64,000 nucleotides of DNA, taken from the NCBI RefSeq assembly GCF_036669915.1, contig NC_089313.1, positions 1,440,085 through 1,504,084 on the forward strand, written 5' to 3'. The notes beneath the pieces are model-generated. The model was not told the origin of the DNA. It worked only from the letters and a program-made list of their open reading frames with translations, and did not search any database. Both the position numbers and the translations under genes were made by a program. Shown here piece by piece: positions 12,701-24,700 of this stretch; the first letter of the stretch is position 1, and the number at the start of each line of letters is the position of its first letter. The stretch comes from Pocillopora verrucosa (Eukaryota > Cnidaria > Anthozoa > Scleractinia > Pocilloporidae).

Positions 12701-15700
12701 TCCAGTACGGCCACGACCAACCCTCAGACCAACACGGCCCACTGCCCCCAGACGTGAGTAACAGTTTTAACATATTTCTATGCCAAAGAGAAATTTTAAC
12801 TCTAAAGCGTATTGTCAAATATTTGTCCATCTACTTGCAGCATCCTATAATCCTGTCGCCGTCTACCCATTGAGTGCCGCCACTAAAGGACGGGACATGA
12901 GCGCTCGCAAAAACCCTCGGGCCATCCTCGGTAGTGTTCGTCCGGCTCCGGGCCCCGACGGAAAGAAAAGAAGTTCGTATCAGTTTTTCGGCCGCCCGAA
13001 CAGTTACATACACCTTCCAAACAACGGCGCACTAGACACAGTGAATTCCATCACAGTATCCCTTTGGGTGTATCCCCAGGGGCCAGGACCGCTCGTCAAT
13101 TATAACCCCAAGGGACAGGGAATGCAGATTTGGATGGTCAGCCCGACGCAACTGTTTGTCAGGTTTGTCCGACGCCGAGGCCGCCGTCTAACCTCGCCTC
13201 TCATCTATAGAATATACCGCAGAAGTTGGAATTACGTGACAGCGGTATACAACCGAAGAACAGGAGTGGCGAGACTTTACGTAAATAACCGGCTGGTTAG
13301 ACGAAAACTGATCGGAAAGATACGCTTGGCAACTAATTATCCTGTTAGGCTTGGTGCTAAGATAAAGGGTCGCAGGAGTTTCAAAGGACGTTTGGCCTGT
13401 CTGCAAATCTACAATACTGCTTTGACAGGAAGGCAGATTGCTTTAAGAAAGAAGATGTGCTACAGAACACGCGGTAGGATTGGTTATGAGATTTCTTGCG
13501 CGTATCGTGGTGATTCAGAATGCTGTTTTTTTAACCACTTTATTTTGGCGTGGTACAGTTCAGATCCTTTTCAAGCAATTGCCTTTTCAAGTTTCTTAAA
13601 TGCTTAAGAGTGTTTGTGACACAGGACACATCAAATTAGGTTCCTTCGTTAACATCTCGAAATAGAAACTTATAACAAGTATCTTGAATTTATGTATTTT
13701 TTCATAGTAAAGGAGCCACATTCATTAATAGCACTGTGTAAATCCATTGATTTGTGACGTATACTTTAAACAGTCTTGATATGTATTTTTTATGTTCTAA
13801 AACCAATTTCTTTTCTCTGTTTTCTTTCAAAGGACCTCTTCCTATTTCATCTGCACCAAAACCGATCAGACCAGGTGAGTTTTAACTTTGAAAAATGTCA
13901 TATTCCTGAATTTACCACAATCAGAGCGGGAAAATAATTGTCGAACGGTATCTAACAACTGTTCACCGGAGTGGAGGTGGCCATGATAAAAATTTACTGG
14001 GTTGCAAAGCGACGAGGTAATCATAGATATCCACTGTTAGCCACGGACACTGAGTTGAAGAGCTGTTTTAGTATATACTAAAATAATGAGATGATGTAGC
14101 ACAAAACATGATTTTAACTCATTTATCCCTGCAACGATAACAATATTTTCGGGCGCAAATTCCGCGCGTGTTGCTCGAAGGTGAATAGCAAAGAATGTTC
14201 GGAGTCTGAGTTGCAAATCAGAGCGCACCTTCAACGCTATCCTCATATTTCTAGTATATACTAAACTGTGATATTTTCCATTGATTTTTTTTTGTGTGTA
14301 CATAAGCTTTTTGACGAGTTCTTAAACCTGAGTTTATTTTTTTCATTATTCCCAAGCATGCCAAAAGAGACTGGACATAGCATTCTTGTTGGAGAGCGGA
14401 AGAATAAGTTCCAGTAACTTCCAGCGCACTCTTCGTTTTATCAAGAGACTTGTGGTGTCATTCCCACGTGCTAGGTTTGGTCTCGTGTCGTATTCCAAGC
14501 GTGCCACCAAAGTCTTCGGATTTTACAGGTAATTGTTGTTATTTCGATGCATTTCAAACCAGACAATGATCTAAGAGACCGGTCAATATTGTCACCTGAG
14601 GGACTTAGGGGGTGGGGGGTCGGAGGTTTTTGGTTTTGTCACGATAGAATTTACCTGATCCCCATAAGGCCCTACAACAAAATATTCTCAAACTCCTGCT
14701 TTTATTGGCAGTTTCTTGGCGTTCAATTATTTTTTATAGCTTCCCATTTATACTCTGTTGATGACGACTAATTCCCCCTCTGTTCCCCAGAAAACCAAGT
14801 GATCTCCCCACAAAAATCAATCCCCCCTTCCCCCGCTATAATTAGTGACTGGTCACCAACTTAATAAAATCTTATTGGGTAAGGCGGCTATCTCCAGCGT
14901 GGTCGCTGAGTAAAACAAAAGAAATGACGTCTTTCTATAACACATTGCAGTCATTTTTATCTCACAACGCAATGATTCCTTTCAGTTTTAGAGGAAGAAG
15001 ACGGAGTTTGCTGAGTGCCATCAGCAGCGCTCCTTTCTTCAGAGGCGGACCTCGAACTGGTGCCGCCCTCATGTATGTCAAGAGCAATCTGTTCAGTGGT
15101 CGTTCTCGAGGCAGAAAAGTTCTTTTTGTAATAACGCACGACAGGTCATACGATAATGTTGCTCTCCCAGCAGCCTCCCTGCGTCGTGCTGGTGTTGAGG
15201 TTATCAGTATTGGCACCGGAAGAGCACCGAGTATTGGACAGCTGCGGCAAATGGCGGGAAAACGAACCGGTGCTGTGTTCACTTCAAGCTATAGAACTCT
15301 AATGTCCATTGTGAAAGCAGTTCAGCGGAAGGCTTGTGCAGGTAACATGATGTAGCAAAAGTACTCGTGGCAACACCCACGTTGTTCAACAATAAAAATT
15401 ACCGAATTTAACAAATTGAGAAGTACGAGATGATAGGAAGATATGAGAACGATTTGGGTTTAAAATTTTTAGGACCACAGTATTCATTCACGCATTTCTT
15501 TCGTTGTTATTTTAGGTGCCAGACCCTTCGTGAAGCCTCCGCCAGGAAGTGAGTGTCAATTTCAAGATCACAAATAAACTTAAATTAGGTTGAGTTTTTC
15601 CTTATTTTTTTTATTTAATCAAGCTGATGCGAAAGTATTTAAAATTAAACGTACCGATCTTTAAGTGTAAACAAAACATTTAATGTTTAAAGCAGGTTTA

Positions 15701-18700
15701 CGAGTCCACCAACATGTTTTTTAATTATAATACAATCGATGGTGTTTAATGAAATATTTTATTTTTTATCATTATCTGCAGTTATAATGCCAAAATTTCC
15801 AAAGCCAAGGCCTCATGGAAAAGGTCAGTACAGCTGATATTATCGTTTCACGTTTTGACATTCGTACGTCATTAAACCAGCTTTTAAATGTGTATTTATT
15901 GCTTCAAATATGAACTGCCTCTTACGATTAACAAAATGGCTTCGTCTCTGAAACGAACTGAACATAAACTAAAGGAGATCGTTTAATAAAATTCCTATTA
16001 ATTCAATTGACAAAAAAGTGGCACACGAGGCACAGCCGAGTGTGTCACTGATGTTCTTACCACATTTTGACGTCCTCTGTGATCTATTACTGAACAGACG
16101 CACGGAAACTTGGAATCTATTTGTTTTATATAATAAAGAACTAAAAAAAAGTTTTAATGATGACATCATCTATACGTCTGTCCTCCTATAGATCATAAGT
16201 GAGAACCAATCAGAATGCGTGCATAACCTAGCTTATTATATAATTTGAAATAGTTAATAGCTCAACCAACTATTGCGTATGTTTAAAGGCCGCTTTCGAT
16301 ATATATATTTCATTCTTTCAGTGTGTGCTCGTCCTATAGACATTGCCTTTATCGTGGACGCCTCTGCAAAAGTTGACAGGAAAAATTTCCTTTACATTCG
16401 CAACTTTTTGAAACAAATCGTGTCATCGTTCTCTGTGTCTGCCTCAATCACTCGTTTTGGTATGGTGGAATTCAGTACTAATCCCAGAAAATTGTTCGAC
16501 TTCAACCGCTTCACGAATCAGGCAACGTTAGTAAACTTGTTGGGTCGTGTGCCGTACATGGGGGGTGCACCGATGGCGGGAAAAGCGTTGAAATATGCCG
16601 CAGCCACACTCTTCGCACGTACCACGAGGCCGAAGGTTGCCATAGTGATCTCCAGTGGCAAGTCACTCGACTCGGTCATGGCTCCCGCGCGAATGTTACG
16701 GCGTGCTGGCGTGACGTTAATCGCGGTAGGCCTGGGTCAAAGTTTTAGTGTTACGCAACTGCGACAGATGGCTACCACCAGGAGACACGTGTTTGCGTCA
16801 CACTTTAAAACCGCGAACAACATCGTAAGATCGATCAAGGAAAAAGCTTGCAAAGGTACGAGCCATCTGTACTTGGAACAAAATTTTAAGCTGTGTTGAA
16901 ATACTGCTAATTTTAACTGTATTTGGCAAACATTTGAGTTCGAATAGTGATTTTTAAAGATTTAGGACTGATGTTTTTAACGCATTTTTGATGTAAAATT
17001 TGATGAAAGTCTATAAAAGCTAAGTTTTTTACTTTAAACGTTGGTGAACTTAAGGAATTTTTAAAGCCGATCAGGTGGAGTTTAAGAAAGAATTGTAATT
17101 TGCAATAAATAACTACCATAGCCCTGAGAATTCTACTCTACCGGGAGAAAGACAACTCGTTCAAATTCTGACTAGTATTTTTCTGTATGTATAATTCTCT
17201 TAGCTCCCAAATCTGTTCCTCGTCCTGTGCCAGGAAGACCTCGACCGGGTACGTTTGACTCACTATAATTATCAGTGATATTTTCCTTGTTAGGGATAAA
17301 TCGATTTATAAAATTCTGAGAAGAAAGAGTTGCTTTGACGCCGGGTTGTGAGGGACTGGGTTTGAGTCTTGCGTGTTAATTCTGTCCTGTTCTTTGGCGA
17401 GACACTTCAATCTCGTAACGCCTCTCCCCACCCAGGAACGCAAATGGGTACTCGTGAACCGTTAAGGGAAACTTCATGAAATTCTACCAGGTTACCCCCG
17501 AAGACTAACCGCCAATCCAGGTGAAGCAGGTAGACACCTAACTCCAGTCATTCTACAGAAACTGAGATACGCTTTGGTAGTAGAGAGCCACAAGGCTCGA
17601 AAGAATTAACCAAAGCTGAAAAGAAGGCTGAATTCCTCTTCCACGTTCCCCTTTTTTTCCTCTACATCTGCTAAAAGGTCCATCATGTAGCTACTGATCG
17701 ATCAATTTTAACTAAACTGCATTACAATTCTCCTTTGGTTACCAATAGGTGGAATACGTCCGTACAAATATGTTGGCGCTTACAAAGTTCCACCTCGCAA
17801 ATATCTTGGCCGACCAATTCGAATTAAGAATCCCATATACGGACGCAGGATATGCGAACGCATTGCCCGGCGGAATCGTTTCCGATCCTTTGCAGTGTTT
17901 GGCGGTCGCCTTTGTTTTCTCTCTCGTCGAGGCCCTCGTAAATTTATGATCGCTGGTCGAACAAAGTCGAAGAAGCCTAGAACCTACATTAAGGTCTTCA
18001 TTAAACCCAGAGGTTGGTGATAAGATCTGTCTCTCATAAATGATTATTTTGAACTTTCATATCATAATGCGAATTTCTGTCTTTTTTAACACATACGGAA
18101 CATCTGTCTTAATACATGACGGTAATAGGTCCATCAGGTGGAATCATGCCCAGACCACTTCGGCCAAGGCCCCGGCCTCGGCCTCCTCCTGGGACACCAG
18201 TGAGAAACAAGCCCCAACCAGTTAAATTGCCTTTGCCGAGGCCAAGGAGACCAGGTTAGATCATATCGACAGTAAAGTGTCAATCGAACATTATGACGAG
18301 CAATTGTGTTCTAAAATTAAACTGGTGATTTCCAATCAAACTTTCAACAAAATTATCTTTCCCTTTGGTTAATAATTGCAAGATATCTACCCTACCTAGA
18401 GTTCCCAGATTTTAAATATGTTTAGTTTTAACTGACAGTATCCTATTCCTCCTTCTAGCTGGACGAATAAGACCGAGGAAAAAACTAAGGCCGACCCCAG
18501 GTATGGCATTTTTTTTTATGGGGAAAAAGGTTACTTTGTCTTGAACAAACCATTTCCTTTGCAAGAGATTATAAAAACAGTTTATAATTATTCTCTTGTC
18601 CTTTGTTAATACCTGAATGCGCTAAGAAAGGAAGTCTTAACAATGTCTATTTTTCCTTCTTTTAAGGAGGAAAATATAGATACTATGGAATATATCGTGC

Positions 18701-21700
18701 TCCACCCGGCAGAAAACTTGGTAAACCCACAGTAATTCTAAAAAGCTTGAAGAATGCGAGAAGGAATTGTCAACGTCTAGCGCGCATGCGCCGCGCGTGG
18801 GCATTTGCTTTGCGGTTTGGTCGTCAGTGCTTTATCGCAAAAAACCATCCTCGCAAATTTCTGAGGTTTGGTCTTCCTCGAACGAAAATGCCTGGTGCCC
18901 TGAAGGTTTACATAGCCAGAGGTAAATACAAGATTGGATGATTTGGAGAGTTATGTGGAAAGTTGTAGCAGTAAAGAATGTTGTGCTTGAGAAAGTAAAA
19001 AAGTAAAGTAAATTTCAAAAGTATCGTAAAAAAGGTTGCCATTTTTCATCATGGTGAATTCACTTGTAATAAATTATGCCCCGCTACACGTTGTTGTCCA
19101 TCAAGAAAGAATGTTGTCTTAATTTCAAACCGCGGATGTAACTTTTACCCCTAATTTCATCCTTCTTCCAGTCTTAAATGATGTCAGTTATGCTGTCAAT
19201 CAAAAAATTAAAATTGACGTCTTCGTTTTTTTTAGGAGCTACCAGCATACTAAAAATTAGACCCAGGCCGAGACCGAGACCTTTACCTCCTCCCAGGCCA
19301 CGACCGAGACCAGGTAAGCAAGTAGGTCTATGTTAATTCCAAATACATAATAAGATATATTTTTCCTTCATTAACCCTTAAATCCCTAAGAGTGACAAGG
19401 TTCTAATTTCTCCTCACAATATCACCAGTGAATCAAATGTTTTAGTTCATGAGAATAAAGGAAATGATCATCTACTAACGAAGCTCTTATTGGTTTTACA
19501 AATTCTCCTTGTTAGAACCTAGGTTATGTATAGGGAGCAGTATGGAGAATATGCATACTGATGTTAGGGTGTAAAGGGTTAATTGTTTAAGAAGAAGCAA
19601 GCAAGCATCGGATGGACGGAGAATCTAAGCAGCTGAATGGGGAACTGATGGAGAGTGAGACCATAAAGAAGTTTAGATGTATTATGTGTCCTTTTAACTG
19701 AAATGAGACTGTTTCAAAGTATCATTGTAGTCATTTGATATTGTGTTTCTTACAGGAGGACGACCTCGAATCAGACCTCGTCCCAGGCCTCGTCCGAGAC
19801 CTCAAATTAGGCCTCGTCCAAGTAAGTTTTGTGTATTAAATTTGGTGCTGAGAAAATCCCGCACAATAAAAATTTGATTTTAAGGAAATTTTGAGAATTT
19901 TTTTTGCAAATTAGATAAGAAACAGAAAGTAAAAAACAAAATGCAACAAAAAAAACGCTTCTAACAAAGGGCTAACGCTCCGAACGTCAGCTTTATTATC
20001 TCTTTACGGTGGCCAATTTACATTATTATCAACCCAGTTGATAGAACTATGTTGTCTTGTAATAACCCCCCCCCTCCCCCCCACTGACGCAGCACCACAG
20101 AGTCGTTAGCAACTTGCTCCCTTTTTTCGTCAGGGCGTAAAAGATATATGTACGTCGGAAGTTACCGTCCACCGCCCAGTCGTATACTCGGACGACCAAT
20201 CATAACATTTAGAAGCAAAGTTAACATACGAAGGAGATGTGAAAAGATAGCAAGAACCGGAAATTACCGAGCATTTGCCCTACGGTACGGTCGACAATGT
20301 TACGTAGCTCGCCTGAAAAGTACGAAGTTTACAAGGTATGGGCGCTGGCGATTGATAAGACCTGGTGCACTCAAGGTCTTTGTAAGCACGACTGGTGAGT
20401 AGCAGACGAACTTTCAATTATTAATTATGCCTTTGCTCCTTTCGCGTTTCCTGAATTCCAAGTTTTTGTTTATCTTTTGATCATCTCAGCAGGTAAACCT
20501 ATACGCCCTCGCCCCAGGCCACGCCCGAGGCCGAAGTTACCAGGTATGGTACATGATCGAGATTTATTCGTCTCCATGAGAGTTCAATGATTTTTATGCG
20601 TAGACAGCTCTCACTCTCGGATACAAGGATAATATTCCATTTCCCATCCATTTTATGGATCAGGTCACTATCTTATTGCTATTTCTTTGAGTAAAAAATT
20701 AAGAATGATGATAAATTTTGAGTTCCATCGTTGATTAAGGAGAGATGTTATCATTTCAAGAGAGATACAATTAAAGTCTGGGTCCCCGCGAGAATTAGAA
20801 CCCAGAATGTTTTAGTTCATGTGTGAATACTCTATGACTGTGTTGCATAAAACCCACTGGTGAGCTAACCCACTCAGTAGGTTCAAATGAAACACGCGCC
20901 CTACTTACTGCTGGGATCAGCCGTGAGGAAAACCTCGTGTGTCTACACCAGATAGTACGTCATTAGGACTATCGTTGAATAAATACAGAAGTCAGCATTG
21001 TTAAAAGCGTGGAACAAATACTTTTCTCTTTTGCCAACAAATACTGACACCTCTGAACTGCTTGCGTTGTTCTGCATCATCTTGAATCTGAACAGCAGAG
21101 GTTGAATGTCATTGATTCTAGGAAGAAGATTTGTGCCTAAATACATCGGAAGGTACCGCACTCCTCGTAGATTGGGAAGAGCTGTCCGCACTTTCAGACG
21201 ACGTTCGTCCGCTCTACGGAACTGCTACCGCTTGGCTCGAGCACGAAGGGCGAGAGCATTTGCTGTCCGTGCCGGAGTAAGCTGCTACTTATCTAAAATG
21301 ACGTCGGTCAAGTTTACAAGGCTCGGAAGGACTCGAGTAGGGGGCCTCAAAGTTTACGTGATAAAGAGAGGTGGGTGCTACTTCTTAAGATCAATAGTTT
21401 GTCAGGTTAAACAGATGACCGACTAGCCTTTATTGTTGCAAACAACACGAATCATCGCGCATTCCTCCAGAACAAAAAAATTATTGGCCTAACGTTCCAG
21501 TTGTCGTGTAACTCAGCTGTCTCCAAGTAGTACAACGCAAACTATTCCCCGGGTTCTATGATAAAAAATGGATTTCTTTATTGTCTGTCATGATCGTGAC
21601 AACATATTGGAGATATTTTTATTCCAGTAATTGCTGCGCTAAGTGAGGTGGCCAAAGATTTCTATTGTGAGACAACGTGGTTTAGCAAAAACCTGGAGAT

Positions 21701-24700
21701 GGTTCTGATGATTTCTACCTTACATAAGTGACAATCTGTGCTGTTAAGGCTTGAAGCCGTGCCTGTCTACGTGTTATGTATAAATGCACAAAGAAATAAA
21801 TGCCATCATTTACAACTTCAGGTACATCTAGGCCCCGGCCTCGACCCAGGCCGTCGCGACGCTTATGGAACTATCGTCGCCTCGGTACATACAAAGTACC
21901 ACGGGGCCGTTCATCTCCAGGCCGCAGATACTTAGGCACGGTCAGACCCAGATTAAACCCCGCCAAGCAGTGCGCTATCATGGCGCGAAAGGCAAGATAT
22001 CGCTATTTCGGAGTACGAAGCAGACGCTACTGCTATGGAGCAAGCTTACGTTCACCACTGACAAGATTTGGAAAAACGTTTGGTGTTGGAGGAATGGTTG
22101 TTTACAAGATTGGAAGAGGTGAGCTATGAAAACTCTGGATCTCCGGTTTCAACGGCAGAACTGAAAAACGTTTGCGCATGTCACGAACTTCCAAAGCAAT
22201 AGCATACCTTGATTAACATGGCGACATTTTTAAAAAAGTGAAAAGCGTTGATACCCTCTATTCACAACAAGTGTTGTTGTGGAAACTTAAACAAACTAAT
22301 ATCCCTGGGACTGCTTAAGCCAAATGTCGACGAATTTGCTGCTCAGCTATCACAAAATGTAATTTTTCGCTCGAAAGACAACAGTTTTTACCTAAATTTA
22401 GGCAATTGTTTCAGGATAAAAATGTGATTTTCAATAGAAAGTCAAAGGAAGATTTACAACGAAAGAATTGAGCCCAACATCTCCACTAACTCAGTGAAGT
22501 GTTGCTGTTGTTTCTGCATAGCCTCGCGCAAACATTCTATCGACTTGCTGTTTGAGTCGTAAACATTTTCCGACGTGAAACTGTAAGTGTAAGCTTTATG
22601 ATAGAACTCACTGAAGAATAAATTATGTTTATGTGACCTGCAGGGCGTCTGAGACCTAGGCCAAAGACAACAGTGTGGCATTATCGATACGTCGGCCGCT
22701 ACAAATCACCCACTTCAACGCGTTTGGGTCGATTTATTGGAAGGATGAGAGGGAAAACGAAAGTGTTTGAATGTGCACGGCGTGCCAAAAGGATGGGATA
22801 CCGTGCATTTGCTTTGCGCAACCGAGGAGATTGTTACGTGTCAAGATACTCGTCAACTTACTCCACTAAACCTAGGGTGTTTGGGCGCTTCATGGCGAGC
22901 ACTGGTGGACCGCGTGCTATAGATGCTTATGTGATCAGGAAAGGTAAGATACAGCGTAAAAAAGCTAAGCTTTTGAGAATTGAATGCTGATTAGGGTGGA
23001 TACAGTGCGGTTGAAGCTCCTAGGTAATCCTTTGATGGTGAGCCATTCAAAAATTGATGGCACTGCAAAAAAGTTGTGACGTCTTTATCGTCGGTGCCTG
23101 CTCAGTAATTACACAGACATCGGATAGGACCTTAAGCTACTTTTATTGACAGAAATACCGGACAGAAATGTAAAGAGATCTTATTGATTTATTCAGCATA
23201 ACGTCGAATTAGCCGTAATAAACTGCCTTTTAACCCCATTCATCGATGAGCATCAAATCAAACATGTCAGTAAGCCCTATTTACGAGACTCTACCTTGTG
23301 ATTGGTCTCACTCAATTTTCGTTTGCTTTATTAAGGTCGTTTCAAGCCTCGCCCCAGGCCTCGTAAAGGAGGCTTTGCCTGGCATTACCGTTGGTTGGGA
23401 CGATTCAGATCGCTAAAAGGAAGAGGTTTGGGCACGAAAATAGGTAGAGTGACAGGGAGAAAGAAGGTGTTCAGCTGCGCTCTCTTAGCAAAACGCCGAG
23501 GTTTCAAAGCATTCGCTTTACGTCGGAATGGAATCTGCTACGGAACTCGATCATCTAGAACGTATGCAACCAAACCCATAATCAAGGGTCGCTTCAGAGC
23601 TGGCGCAGGAGGATCACGTTTCATTGATGCTTACATGATAGGGAAAGGTATGTGATACAGCCGCGACCCTTGATCGTAGTGAAATACTTTCGTCAAGTTT
23701 CTTCTTAAAAATAAAAACTTCACCCTTGCTACCCCCAAGTACTGTAAGTATTGTAATTTTCACCCATATTGAGCGGTCGTGGTCATCCTTCACTGACTCC
23801 CAACGGCCAGTTTGTATTGTCTAACGCATATTGGGAACGATAGCTCAACGCCGAACTACTCAAATAAACTAAGGATAATCTCTCAAGTAGAATTTAAACC
23901 ATGTTTATCTCCCGGAATCAGTGTCAGTACTTTAAGTTCAAATGTCCCCACGCATTGCAGATTGCCTTTCTTTTTTGGACATACTACGCATTAACATCAC
24001 GGTCAAACTGTATTAAGTGGTCAGTCTGTATTAAACGGTCGCCATTCCTCAAGGTTGACCGCTTGATAGAGGTTTGACTGCAATGGTTTTGTTACCTGTT
24101 CTGTAACTTCATCATGATAATTATTCTTTTGTAGGTCATTACAGACGACCATTGAGAAAAGGCAAGTTGTACATTTGCTATGGTTCTCTTTGATTTAAAT
24201 AACGGTTTGTTGATGATTTTTAACCAACACACCTGTTAGGCCCGACAGGCTTTGGCAAAACTACAGCCATTGATATGTTTCAAGTCTTGCACACTTCAGC
24301 TCTCTTCAGTGACTTTCGTTTCGGGTGAGGAAACCTGGTTCAGCGCTTAAGGTCGAGAGCTCACAGATTAATCGTCAGGCGACAACTTAAAACTCCTCAC
24401 GTAGAAACTTATCAGGATAAAGGAAACGAAAACAGGAAAAAAAAAACGACAAGAAAAAATGTTTACTCTTTTAATTTCGTCTCACCCAGAAACTTACCAA
24501 CATGCCTCGACCTCATGTGCTCGACCCTGTTTTACACGCGGCCTAACATAAGGCACATGATCCTTTGATAATGTAAGTGACTGATCACTAGTCACTAGTA
24601 CATTAATCTTTGATCAAATGCCATAAATAAGCTTGCCCATGTTTATTTTTGCAGGAGTTAAGGGTCGCTCTCGGAAAGCAAGACAACGAAAGCGAATGAA

